From contig MPNJ01000015.1 in NCBI GenBank assembly GCA_002238965.1, forward strand, positions 1 through 64,000: a stretch of 64,000 nucleotides of DNA. Direction: 5' to 3'. The DNA comes from Nitrospinae bacterium bin107. GTDB taxonomy: Bacteria; UBA8248. The position numbers and the translations under genes are program-made. The notes beneath the pieces were generated by a model. The model was not told where the DNA came from and did no database searches. It saw nothing but the letters and a program-made list of their open reading frames with translations. This document shows positions 8,623-16,915 of the stretch, one piece after another. The first letter of the stretch is position 1. Each line of letters opens with the position of its first letter.

Positions 8623-9498
8623 TTGGAACAGTTGACCGACAACGTATTCTTTTATGATTGCTACCCGACGTTGGGCATGGTGGTGACGGATGACGGCGTC
8701 ATCGCGATAGACGGTCCCATGCGGCCCTCGGAAGCCATCGCCTGGCGCGATTTCATCGCCGAGAAGGGCCCGCTTCGCTATCTCGTCAATACCGAGCACC
8801 ATCAGGATCACATCGCGGCGAACTGGTTCTTGCGGCCCGAGCGGATCATTTCGAGCGAGATCACCTATGCGGACTTCTACACCTCCATCGCCACGCCGGA
8901 AGACGGCAAGGAGCGCATGCTCAAGTATGACCCCGAGAACGAGGCCCTGCTCGATGGCTTCGAACTCAGGCCTCCCGACATCACCTACAAGGGGCGGATG
9001 ACGATTCGCCTGGGCGGCAAGACGTTCATCCTCATCGAATCCCCCGGCCACACGCGCGGGCAGACGGTCGTCCACGCGGTGGATGATCGCGTCGCCTTCA
9101 CGGCGGACAACCTGACGCCCGCATTCAACGTGGCGTGCCATTCCGCCGACGTGTGGGGCTGGTTCCAGTCGCTGGGCGTGCTCGAAGCCCTGGACGTGGA
9201 CTGGTACGTGCCCGGGCACGGGAGGCCTTGTCAAAAAAACGAGATACCCCGCCAGCGCGAGAAGCTCCATGAGCTGATAGATAAGGTGAGGGTCCTGAGA
9301 AACGGAGGGCTCACACGCGAGGAGGTGCAGGACAAGGTGTTCGAGGTGTATGAGACCGACTTGAACAGCATGGATCACCTGGGCGAGCGCCTCACCATGC
9401 TGAGAAGGGGAGGGCTCGGCAACATCTACGATTACCTGGAAGAGCACCCCTCCGGTCCGCTCGGCAACCGGACGGACCCGGTGTGGCCGCACATGTGA
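8623..9498 (+). CDS. MBL-fold metallo-hydrolase, SoxH-like, altered zinc motif
   Basis: 291 residues from a TTG start with aggagggtgg upstream. MBL features are NTEHHQDHIAAN (57-68), ESPGHTRGQ, FTADNL and VPGHGRP. As in the gene at 3094-3954, the first histidine of HxHxDH is replaced by an acid: the motif here is Glu58-His59-His60-Gln61-Asp62-His63. The N-terminus (YDCYPTLGMVVTDDGVIAIDGP) matches the same SoxH-like subfamily. It belongs to the plus-strand catabolic run between the dehydrogenase and the sulfatase. Confidence 0.82.
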   Translation: MEQLTDNVFFYDCYPTLGMVVTDDGVIAIDGPMRPSEAIAWRDFIAEKGPLRYLVNTEHHQDHIAANWFLRPERIISSEITYADFYTSIATPEDGKERMLKYDPENEALLDGFELRPPDITYKGRMTIRLGGKTFILIESPGHTRGQTVVHAVDDRVAFTADNLTPAFNVACHSADVWGWFQSLGVLEALDVDWYVPGHGRPCQKNEIPRQREKLHELIDKVRVLRNGGLTREEVQDKVFEVYETDLNSMDHLGERLTMLRRGGLGNIYDYLEEHPSGPLGNRTDPVWPHM

Positions 9499-9553
9499 GG
9501 CGAAGCGCTGCGTTCCTCCTTCATATTCCCCATTCAATGAGAGATATTTTGCG

Positions 9554-11017
9554 ATGAAACCGATGAATTTGCTCGTCATCATGGCGGATGAATTGAGCGT
9601 CAGAACGCTCGGCTGCTACGGACACCCGATGGTGAAAACCCCGAACATCGACCGTCTGGCGGCCTCGGGCGCGCGGTTTACGAGCGCCTATACGAATTCC
9701 CCGATCTGCACGGCCGCGCGGGCGAGCTTCGCCACGGGCCGCTACGTGCACGAGATCGGCTGTTGGGACAACGCGAGCCCTTATACGGGCGAACCCACCG
9801 GTTGGGGGCATCGCTTGCAAGCCGAGGGCCACCGCGTCACATCCATCGGCAAGCTCCATTACAGGAACATCAACGACCCCACCGGATTCGATGAGCAGAT
9901 CGTGCCCATGCACGCGCGCGACGGCGGCGTGGGCAGCGTGCTCGGCTCCATCCGCGATGAGCTGATCGTCCAGAAGGCGGACAAGCTCGCGCGCGAGATC
10001 GGTCCGGGCGAGACGAGCTATTCGAACTACGACCTGGACATCGCCGAAAAAGCCTGCGCGTGGCTGGAGAACGAGGCGGAACAATATTGTGACGGCCGGA
10101 AGCCCTGGATGACCTTCGTCTCCTTCGTCTCGCCGCATTTCCCCCTGATGGCGCCGAAGAAGTATTTCGAGATGTATCCGACCGATGCCGTGCCCATGCC
10201 CAAGGCCCATGCGCTGGATGGACGCCCCCGGCATCCGTGGATAGAGGCGTACCGCAAATACGTGCCGTCTGACAGCTTTTTCGACGACGAGAAAAGGCGG
10301 GTCGCCATCGCCTCATACTTCGGGCTTTGCACGTTTCTGGACGATCTGGTGGGCCATGTGCTGGAAAGTCTCGATCGCTCGGGTCTCGCGGAATCCACCC
10401 GCGTCATCTTCGCGAGTGATCACGGCGAGAACCTGGGCGCGCGGGGGACCTGGGGCAAGGGCACGATGTACGAGGAATCGGCCGCCGTGCCGCTCATGAT
10501 GGCCGGGCCGGACGTCGAGGCGGGCGCTGTGGTCGAGACGCCCGTATCGCTGCTCGATTTTTATCCCACCATCCTCGAATCCGTGGGCGTTGCACCAGAT
10601 GATAATGACAAGACCCGCACGGGCCGTTCACTGTATGAGATTGCGCGCGCGCCTTATGACCCCGAACGGGCGGTATTCAGCGAATACCACGCTTCGGGCG
10701 CGGAGACGGCAGCCTACCTCATCCGGAAGGGCAAGAAGAAATTCATCTACTACGTGGGTTACCCGCCTGAGTTATATGATCTGGAAACGGATCCCGAGGA
10801 GCAGGACGACCTCGCAGGAAAACCCGGCTGGGAGGCGGTAATCCGTGAATTCGAAAGCGACTTGCGTGTTATTGTTGACCCGATAGAGGTGGATGCGCGC
10901 GCCAAGCGCGATCAGGCGGCTCTCATCGAACGGCTCGGCGGACGCGACCACGTTATCGAAACCGCAAAAATCGGCGCTACGCCCACGCCGGGCGATTACG
11001 CGGATGATGGGTATTAA
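9554..11017 (+). CDS. Sulfatase-family hydrolase (arylsulfatase/choline sulfatase type)
   Basis: 487 residues. The N-terminus has the metal-binding ADELSVRTLGCYG strand. The active-site signature is ICTAARASFATGRY, giving Cys52 as the residue that would be converted to formylglycine; alanine replaces the common proline in CxPxR, a variant seen in some family members. FASDHGENLG near residue 290 supplies the second metal-binding Asp-His pair, and the C-terminal LYDLETDPEEQDDLAG is typical of sulfatases and phosphonate monoester hydrolases. No export signal is visible, unlike many arylsulfatases. No sulfatase-maturing enzyme is encoded in the window. Confidence 0.87.
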   Translation: MKPMNLLVIMADELSVRTLGCYGHPMVKTPNIDRLAASGARFTSAYTNSPICTAARASFATGRYVHEIGCWDNASPYTGEPTGWGHRLQAEGHRVTSIGKLHYRNINDPTGFDEQIVPMHARDGGVGSVLGSIRDELIVQKADKLAREIGPGETSYSNYDLDIAEKACAWLENEAEQYCDGRKPWMTFVSFVSPHFPLMAPKKYFEMYPTDAVPMPKAHALDGRPRHPWIEAYRKYVPSDSFFDDEKRRVAIASYFGLCTFLDDLVGHVLESLDRSGLAESTRVIFASDHGENLGARGTWGKGTMYEESAAVPLMMAGPDVEAGAVVETPVSLLDFYPTILESVGVAPDDNDKTRTGRSLYEIARAPYDPERAVFSEYHASGAETAAYLIRKGKKKFIYYVGYPPELYDLETDPEEQDDLAGKPGWEAVIREFESDLRVIVDPIEVDARAKRDQAALIERLGGRDHVIETAKIGATPTPGDYADDGY

Positions 11018-11117
11018 AGTGGTGGGGTGGTAGGATGATGGAGTGATCGCATTTTTTTGTTGACTCCAAGGCCGCTAAGTTGTAATGTATTTGACATCAC
11101 AGTGAGGTGGACTCATT

Positions 11118-11339
11118 ATGACTCAAATAACCGCACGTTTGCCGAATGAGGTGGTCGATGCGCTGGATGAGGCGGCGAACCGACTCAAACGGAGCCGGGC
11201 TGAAATTATCCGGCAGGCGATCGAGCGTTATCTAGAAGAATTTGACGATCTTTCGGTAGCCGTGGATCGGCTGCGCGACCCGAACGATCCGGTGCTCGAC
11301 TGGGATCAGGTAAGGCGTGAATTTCTCGATACAAATTAA
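11118..11339 (+). CDS. Ribbon-helix-helix antitoxin (CopG/RelB-like)
   Basis: 73 residues. The first ~45 form a ribbon-helix-helix DNA-binding domain: the strand TQITARLPNEVVDALDE, then RSRAEIIRQAIERYL. The acidic C-terminal tail is the usual toxin-binding part. The 3' end overlaps the downstream toxin start by 23 bases, which is typical of a toxin-antitoxin operon in which the antitoxin dimer autoregulates the promoter. Confidence 0.85.
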   Translation: MTQITARLPNEVVDALDEAANRLKRSRAEIIRQAIERYLEEFDDLSVAVDRLRDPNDPVLDWDQVRREFLDTN

Positions 11340-11610
11340 ACAAAGCGCTGCCAGGGAGTTGGAACGCCTCGATATTGCGGATCGCAAGCGAATTGCAGAG
11401 GCCATCGACCGACTGGCGGAGCAGCCTTTGCTGGGCCACGCGCTCAAGGGGGATGCACGGGGGCTCAGGCGGCTCCTCGTCGGTGAATACCGGGTGATTT
11501 ATGAAGTGCAGGACGACGCCCTCGTCGTTCTGGTCATCCACATCACCCGCTGGCGCAGTGGTCGTAGTGGCGATGGACGCAGGAGCGGTGCGCGCAACAA
11601 CGGGGGCTGA
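11317..11610 (+). CDS. RelE/ParE-family toxin
   Basis: 97 residues from a GTG start inside the antitoxin gene. The RelE/ParE fold is visible: FSIQIKQSAARELERLD, then a helix, LKGDARGLRRLLVGEYRVIYEV and VLVIHI. RelE-type toxins cleave mRNA in the ribosome; ParE types hit gyrase. Family members usually end shortly after this last strand with a His/Arg-rich HRREVY-like motif. Here the strand runs instead into a Gly/Arg/Ser tail (RSGRSGDGRRSGARNNGG), so the last catalytic-type residues may be lost through an old frameshift. Confidence 0.75.
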   Translation: MNFSIQIKQSAARELERLDIADRKRIAEAIDRLAEQPLLGHALKGDARGLRRLLVGEYRVIYEVQDDALVVLVIHITRWRSGRSGDGRRSGARNNGG

Positions 11611-12592
11611 CTATTGAATATCGAAGATAAAGGGTTTCACGCCCTTTGATCCGGCAGCTTCGCTGAAGTACCCATGGAATCATTTCTTTGGAATTTCGAT
11701 GAATTGCGGGAATTTCTCGCCACTTTCGCGTGGGAGCGTTTCCGTGATTCTCCGCTGAGCCTGCCGGGCCATACTTCTGGCCTGGCGTCATCCCAATACT
11801 CCGATAGATGAAACGCGTGTGCTAAGGCGTAACGAGTGTTGCGCGCATGCGGAAGCGTACGGGCGGTGGCAAGAGGAGGAGTGAGGATCAGGGCTCCTGG
11901 ATTTATAAATTTATTCAACTTGAAGTAATGTAATTCGATTGGTATTTTAATGATTATGATTGGTATTTCAGTAATTGTGGGTCAACAGGGATATATGGGG
12001 CCCGCACAGTCAGGAAACCAGGGTTTCAATATCCTGAGATTCGGCGAAACAATCTCAGGCGAAAGCGAGGAACAAGCAAACCCCCGCCTTGAAGAGCGGG
12101 GCATGACGAAATGAGCATTGCGTAGGGTCGGCCTCTGCGTCAGTCTCCCAATGTACGACCTGCTCACGGACCGCACCTCCGTGTTCAGGATGTGCGCGGA
12201 GGACCGATCCTACGCAATCCTTTTCGGGTCAACTAACCATGAATGGTGGAGTGGAATTTCTCCGCTAAACTTGGTATTCTAGTTTCAAGAATGTTGCGAC
12301 GCAGAAGAATTACCACGGGGAAGGAATTGGCCAACCCCGAATACCGTAGGCCAGGACTGGATAGCTGGATACATGCGACTCCATCCTGGCAACGAGCACA
12401 CCGACACTGTTTGCCACGAGGGGCGGTTTCGTAAGCCTGCTTGATGATTCCCGAATCATGTCTCGTGGCGCGAGGGCTACCACGCCTTATCGTTAATTTG
12501 GGTTGATGCGCTTAAGCGGTCATTCGTATCGCAGGTTGGGACGCTCAGTTTTTACAATATGCTACGCCATTGCGCCTGTAAGGGAGGTTCTC
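11611..12592. other. Gene-poor intergenic region with an imperfect long inverted repeat
   Basis: I see no gene in these ~980 bases. Composition drifts AT-rich near 11900-11980. The ORFs present show no family features. The one clear structure is an imperfect inverted repeat at 12117-12218, listed separately. The region separates two toxin-antitoxin type genes and may be decayed accessory DNA. Confidence 0.5.
12117..12218. repeat. Imperfect inverted repeat
   Basis: attgcgtagggtcggcct at 12117 is matched by the inverted copy in 12195-12218 (gcgcggaggaccgatcctacgcaat region), arms of about 23 bases with a few mismatches around a ~55-base centre that itself contains cggaccgcacctccg. It could fold as a long hairpin or be the remnant of a small mobile element. 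Confidence 0.5.
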
Positions 12593-12820
12593 ATGCCACG
12601 GAATACATCGGTTTCGCTCGGGGATCATTTTATGGCTTTCATTTCCAAGCGGGTTAAATCGGGGCGCTACAACTCGGCAAGCGACGTGGTGCGCGCCGGG
12701 CTTCGGCTACTCGAAGAGCACGAGACGAAAGTAGAGGCCATGCGCGGCGCTGTTCTCAAAGGCGAGGAAGCGAATCAGGCGACGCCGCTTGATCCCGATT
12801 CGTCCTCTCTCCGGGAATAA
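12593..12820 (+). CDS. ParD-like antitoxin, no toxin partner visible
   Basis: 75 residues from the ATG at 12593 after gggaggttctc; the longer upstream reading lacks support. It is the ParD type: SVSLGDHFMAFISKRVKSGRYNSASDVVRAGLRLLEEHE, then an acidic tail. ParD binds its own promoter through the ribbon-helix-helix and neutralises a ParE gyrase poison. Normally parE overlaps or follows directly, but the 160 bases after this gene hold no ParE-like frame, so this looks like an orphan or a remnant. Confidence 0.8.
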   Translation: MPRNTSVSLGDHFMAFISKRVKSGRYNSASDVVRAGLRLLEEHETKVEAMRGAVLKGEEANQATPLDPDSSSLRE

Positions 12821-12983
12821 TCCACTTAAACCACGTGACACGCCATGCGTTATTGTCCGTGGTCCGGGCGGTTTTTCCCTGGCGAGAATCAATTGTGTTG
12901 ATGTTTTGCCCACCCACCTCAGGCCTCATTCGGCAATGCCTGATTCGTCGGAATTGAGTCCGGAATTGCCAACGACTTCTACT

Positions 12984-14330
12984 TCAAGGCGATTCCGTAA
13001 TCCAACGCGCGGATTCTGTAAGCTGCTCCTTCGCCCGGTCGATTTTACCTGAATCCACGAGCAGCTTTCCGCCCGCTTTCACTTTTTCCCCTGCGATGAA
13101 GACGGTATCCACGTTCGAGCGCTCCGCATAGAAGACGACGGCGCGGGCCAGGTCTCCGGCGGGCGTCATATTAAGATCTTCTTTTCGGATGAGTATGAGG
13201 TCGGCCTGCTTCCCGGGCGTGATGGAGCCGATTCTCTCCGCCATGCCCATGGCGTGCGCGTTGTTGATGGTGGCCCACGCGAGCGCGTCTCGCGCCGAGA
13301 ATGAAAGGGCAGGCGCGCGATAGGTGCTCTCGTCCAGGCGGCGGTTATCGAAAATCCGCTGGACCTGAAGAGCGTGGCGCATGGCGTGGAGCATGTTCCC
13401 GCTGACGTAGGTCTCGAGATCCACACCGAGGGACGGCCTGCCGCCCAGCGCGCTCACGCACCCGCAGACGGCCTCGCCCCGGTTCGTCTGCATCTCGGCG
13501 GAGGGCGTGGCCGTTATGGACGCGCCCGAGTCGATGATGATCTTCAACTCCTCATCGTCCACGTAGTTGCAGTGCACGAGGTTGTGATCGGGACCCAGAA
13601 CGCCCTCTTCGGCAAGTGTGTGGTACCCGCCCTGCACCTTCCTGCTCGCGTCGCCCCAGATGTGCGCGCTCGACAGGAGCCCGTATTCACGCGCCAGGCG
13701 CATGTCGTGAAGCGCCACCTCCAGGGGGGAGTAATCCGCCCCCAGAATGGCCATCGCCAGGGTGACGAGGCCATCGTCACTTGAGAGTCGGCCCGTCCGC
13801 AACCGTTTTATCTCGCTCACCGGATGCGGGATTAGCGAATAATGAGGCTCGCCCGCCCTGGGTTTCGGCTTGGGCGTTCCGTGCCCGAAAAGGGCGCGGA
13901 TGCCGGATTCCTCCAGAGCGTCGATGCCTGCGTCGGTGTGCTCGGGCGTGGGGTTGTTGTGGCACCAGTCGAAAAGCGTCGTGGCGCCCGCTTCGATCTG
14001 CGCCCACGCGCCCACGAGGGTCGCGATGTAGATGTCCTCGGGCCGGTAGCGCGGAGCCATGGTCTCATGCGCGATCTCGAAATAGCTGCGTCCGCCCCAG
14101 TCTCCGCCCAGGCCTCGAAGCGCGGTCTGCCAGGTGTGCATGTGGGCGTTGATGAGGCCGGGCAGGAGGATCATGCCGGCCGCGTCGATGGTCTCTGAAT
14201 CGGCTACCGGGAGACTCTCGTCGACCGCGGAAATTTGCGCACCCTCGATCAAGACGTCGCCGCACTCGATCTCCCCCACCTCGGGGTCCATCGAGAGAAT
14301 CGCGGCGTTTCGGATGAGGGTTTTCGTCAT
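12984..14330 (-). CDS. Amidohydrolase-family hydrolase (TrzN/AtzB/MtaD-like deaminase or chlorohydrolase)
   Basis: 448 residues. The metal motif LPGLINAHMHTW gives His63 and His65. Further metal-site segments follow: SSAHIWGD, LVHCNYVDD with its histidine, and GVDLETY with the aspartate. A C-terminal beta segment (GKQADLILIRKEDL) closes the composite sheet. The subfamily includes S-adenosylhomocysteine/methylthioadenosine deaminases, guanine/cytosine deaminases and atrazine-type hydrolases; I cannot pick the substrate. Its ATG overlaps the stop of the upstream selenoprotein-candidate gene as ATGA, so the two genes are translationally coupled and probably act in one pathway. Confidence 0.85.
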   Translation of the reverse strand: MTKTLIRNAAILSMDPEVGEIECGDVLIEGAQISAVDESLPVADSETIDAAGMILLPGLINAHMHTWQTALRGLGGDWGGRSYFEIAHETMAPRYRPEDIYIATLVGAWAQIEAGATTLFDWCHNNPTPEHTDAGIDALEESGIRALFGHGTPKPKPRAGEPHYSLIPHPVSEIKRLRTGRLSSDDGLVTLAMAILGADYSPLEVALHDMRLAREYGLLSSAHIWGDASRKVQGGYHTLAEEGVLGPDHNLVHCNYVDDEELKIIIDSGASITATPSAEMQTNRGEAVCGCVSALGGRPSLGVDLETYVSGNMLHAMRHALQVQRIFDNRRLDESTYRAPALSFSARDALAWATINNAHAMGMAERIGSITPGKQADLILIRKEDLNMTPAGDLARAVVFYAERSNVDTVFIAGEKVKAGGKLLVDSGKIDRAKEQLTESARWITESP

Positions 14331-14977
14331 GCGCGGCTACCCGCCTCAGGGAATTCATCCGGCCAGTCGGCGAGCAGGGCTTCGAGATAGGCCTTGAGAT
14401 CATCGGGGTTCTTGCGGCGGATCTTGTTCCTGTCGATCTCATCCTGCGCCTCGATGGGAATCCCCAGCGCGTCGTTGAACTTGTTTCTCATGTTGAAGTA
14501 GGTGATGACCATGGTGAGTTCCACGATTTCCGTGTCGTCGAAATGTTGCTTTACCTCCTCGAATACGTCGTCCCGCTCCCTGGCCGTATTGAGCGTGACG
14601 TGCTCCGCCCAGAGCAGGACGGCGCGCTCTATTTCGGTGAAGGAACTGTAATCGCCCGCGCTGATGGCGGCGATATCAGCCTCCGTGATGCCCACCGATT
14701 GACCAACCGGCGTGTTGTGCGCCAGTCAGTAGGCGCAGTTGTTGAGACGGCTGGTGTTGATGATGGCGAGTTCCTTCGTCCTGGTGTCGAGGGTCGAACC
14801 GAGACCCTGGCGCAGGAGAGACGAGGTGAGCGGCAGCATGAACTTCGTGATGAACGGCTGGTTCGCCATCACCCGCCAGGCGTTCGGGATTCGGTTCAGC
14901 AGGACGCCCGCATGGTCGAAGAGGTGGTTCACAACGGGGTCGTCGGCGCCTGATTCAAGCATGGGTACGCGGGACAC
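14327..14977 (-). CDS. Candidate selenoprotein: AhpD/carboxymuconolactone-decarboxylase family with CxxU motif
   Basis: Reading from the GTG at 14977 (Shine-Dalgarno aaaggag) gives 83 residues, then one TGA at 14728-14726, then an open frame without any shift to 14327, 216 residues in all if the TGA is decoded. The protein is a CMD/AhpD-type helical protein: MSRVPMLE start, KELAIINTSRLNNCAY, then [TGA] and LAHNTPVGQSVG. The family has a redox Cys-x-x-Cys preceded by Glu twelve residues before the first Cys. Here Glu69, Cys81 and the TGA at 84 keep exactly that spacing, so the stop sits on the second, more reactive cysteine. A hairpin downstream fits a bacterial SECIS. AhpD-like selenoproteins with such motifs are known from marine metagenomes. 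The alternative is a nonsense mutation. The gene overlaps the amidohydrolase by ATGA. Confidence 0.75.
14695..14710 (-). promoter_or_regulatory. Candidate bacterial SECIS hairpin
   Basis: In the mRNA sense, the stem CCGGUU (14710-14705) pairs with AAUCGG (14700-14695), including one G-U pair, around the loop GGUC (14704-14701). The stem can extend with a G-U and a C-G pair below. The loop begins 22 bases after the UGA at 14726 and opens with GG. Bacterial SECIS elements have a small apical loop with an early G, about 16-37 bases after the UGA, recognised by SelB. I folded this by eye only. Confidence 0.6.
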
Positions 14978-15185
14978 GGTTTCACTCCTTTCGGGCTTCG
15001 GGTTTCGTGAGATTGTTCCATTTTCCGATGAAACGCGATTTTTTGGAACCGCGGCGGTCTTTATGCCCCAGCTTGCGCTTGATGCCGTTCTTTATCGTGA
15101 GTTGTGCAGGAAGGTGGTTTGGTGAAGAATAGAAACTGTGAGCGCCTTTAATTCTCACTATTGCGCCGTGTTCAAGGAGTGTGCG

Positions 15186-15410
15186 ATGTCCGATACGCTT
15201 ATCGAGAGAAACCCGGATATCCTCGGAGGAACTCCGGTATTCGCAGGCACCAGGGTCCCTGTGCGCACTCTGATGGAGCATCTCGAAGCAGGCGACAGGC
15301 TCGACGATTTTCTGGAAGACTTCCCGACGGTGTCGCGAGAGCAGGCGCTCGGAGCGCTCGAACGCGCGAAGGGGATGCTCACCAGCGGCGCCGATGAAAC
15401 TGCTGCTTGA
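15186..15410 (+). CDS. DUF433-domain antitoxin
   Basis: 74 residues from the ATG at 15186, preceded by aaggag. It shows the DUF433 pattern: IERNPDILGGTPVFAGTRVPVRTLMEHLEAG, then DDFLEDFPTVSREQALGALE. This domain carries a winged-helix-like DNA-binding part and is usually the antitoxin partner of a PIN-like DUF5615 toxin. The downstream gene overlaps it by 17 bases and is exactly that partner. Confidence 0.88.
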   Translation: MSDTLIERNPDILGGTPVFAGTRVPVRTLMEHLEAGDRLDDFLEDFPTVSREQALGALERAKGMLTSGADETAA

Positions 15411-15720
15411 CGAGTCGGTTCCCAGGCGGCTCGGTTCGTTATTCTCTGGTTCATTCGAAGTGCGCACGGTCCAGCAGATGGACTGGGCGGGTAGCAAGAA
15501 CGGTGATTTGTTGCGCATGGCGGCCGAGAGTGGATTTGACGCTTTCATCACGGTGGATCAGGGGATCGAATACCAACAGAACCTCTCCGAACTGGCGATT
15601 CCCGTCATCATCATGATCGCCTCCAGAAACCGGTTACAGGAGCTACAGCCCCTCGTCTCTGAAGTAATCGCAACTCTTTCTGGAGAGTTGCAACCGGGTA
15701 TCTACCGCGTCCCGGTTTGA
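15394..15720 (+). CDS. DUF5615 PIN-like toxin
   Basis: 108 residues. The start MKLLLDESVPRRLG carries the first acidic residues of the PIN-like nuclease site, and DAFITVDQGIEYQQNL carries the later Asp. This is the DUF5615/Mut7-C-like branch of PIN-fold ribonucleases, paired with DUF433 antitoxins. The two genes overlap by 17 bases. The specific RNA target is unknown. Confidence 0.87.
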   Translation: MKLLLDESVPRRLGSLFSGSFEVRTVQQMDWAGSKNGDLLRMAAESGFDAFITVDQGIEYQQNLSELAIPVIIMIASRNRLQELQPLVSEVIATLSGELQPGIYRVPV

Positions 15721-15799
15721 ATCGAACCCCAGCTTGCGCCGCGAAGGGCCCGGGTGGGAAGATGCGCCCGTTTTGAATTAACGCTCTCCAATCAAAGGG

Positions 15800-16915
15800 A
15801 TGTTCATGAACGTATCGGTTAATGCGAGAAAACCCATCGGCCTCGCGGTGGTGGGATGCGGCAAAATCGGGCGCATCCGAGCGGAGTTCGCGCGGCAGAA
15901 CGCGGCGGTCGAATGGATGGGTCTGTGCGATATCGACGAGAAGGTGGGCCGAAAACTGGCCGAAGACGTCCAGGCCGATTTTTTCACCACCGATTACCGG
16001 GAACTCTTGAAGCGCGATGAGGTGAACGCCACCGTTCTGGCCACCTACGCGAACGAGCGGCTGGAGCCCATCCTCATCGGCGCCGAGCGAGGCCACCGGA
16101 TGCTGGTCGAAAAACCCCTGGCGGTGGACGCCGACGTATCCGCGAGGCTGGTGCGCGCGGTCGACGACGCAGGTATCGACGCCGTTCTGGGCTATACGCA
16201 GCGGTTCCGCCGACGTTTTCTGGTGGCGAAGGAGAAGATTCGCTCCGGCGAGTTGGGCGACGTCTCCTCCGTGACGGGCCGCGCCTTCCTGAACCGCATG
16301 AACCCGGTGGCGAATTCCACCAAAACCGAGTTCCCGACGAAGTTCACCCCCATGGTCATCTCCGGCACCCACAGCGTGGACTTGTGTTCCTGGCTCCTGG
16401 AGGGGCATCGTCCCGTCGAGGTCTACGCGCGCTCTGTGGACAAGGCGATGGCGCCATACCTCACGAAAGATTCCACGTTCGCCATCGTCACCTATGAGGA
16501 CGGGACGATATGGAGCATGAACGTGAGCTGGGCGCTGCCGCGCGTCTGGCCGGCGGAGGTCTATTCGCTCGAACTGGGTATCGTGGGTACGGGGGGCGTG
16601 CTCACGATAGACGACACGCACCGCGACATCGTCTTCGCCACCGCGGAGCCGCACGAATCCTCGCGTCTGAAGCAGGAGCGCAATGTCAGCTTCCTCACCA
16701 GCTATCCGCCGGGCGATCTCGTGTTCGACCAGCTCTGGGGGCCCATGCGCGAGGAGACGCGCTCGTGGTTCGACAGGATATATCTGGGTGTCCAAACGCC
16801 GCACACCACCGCGCGCGAAGCGCACGAGAACCTCATGCTGTGCCTGGCGATGGATCATTCGGCCAAAACCGGAAGGGCGGTATCGCTTCCGGTTCAGCCT
16901 GAGGATTTTGAATAG
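15800..16915 (+). CDS. Gfo/Idh/MocA-family oxidoreductase, copy 1
   Basis: 371 residues. The N-terminal Rossmann motif is VVGCGKIG (residues 18-24) with the second-strand acid in CDIDEK. The catalytic EKP is at 104-106 (MLVEKPLA), and the ISGTHSVDL segment gives His191 in the position expected of the active-site histidine. The family uses NAD(P) to oxidise or reduce sugars, inositols and related polyols. A close paralogue follows at 17396, sharing segments such as GYTQRFRRR and TPMVISGTH, so this is a tandem duplication separated by ~480 bases of repeats. Confidence 0.87.
   Translation: MFMNVSVNARKPIGLAVVGCGKIGRIRAEFARQNAAVEWMGLCDIDEKVGRKLAEDVQADFFTTDYRELLKRDEVNATVLATYANERLEPILIGAERGHRMLVEKPLAVDADVSARLVRAVDDAGIDAVLGYTQRFRRRFLVAKEKIRSGELGDVSSVTGRAFLNRMNPVANSTKTEFPTKFTPMVISGTHSVDLCSWLLEGHRPVEVYARSVDKAMAPYLTKDSTFAIVTYEDGTIWSMNVSWALPRVWPAEVYSLELGIVGTGGVLTIDDTHRDIVFATAEPHESSRLKQERNVSFLTSYPPGDLVFDQLWGPMREETRSWFDRIYLGVQTPHTTAREAHENLMLCLAMDHSAKTGRAVSLPVQPEDFE

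Noticed and set aside
14327-14977. Reading the CMD/AhpD gene as two separate proteins or a simple pseudogene
   Set aside because: The frame is the same on both sides, only one stop occurs, it sits on the redox cysteine, and a SECIS-like hairpin follows. A pseudogene remains possible but is less likely.
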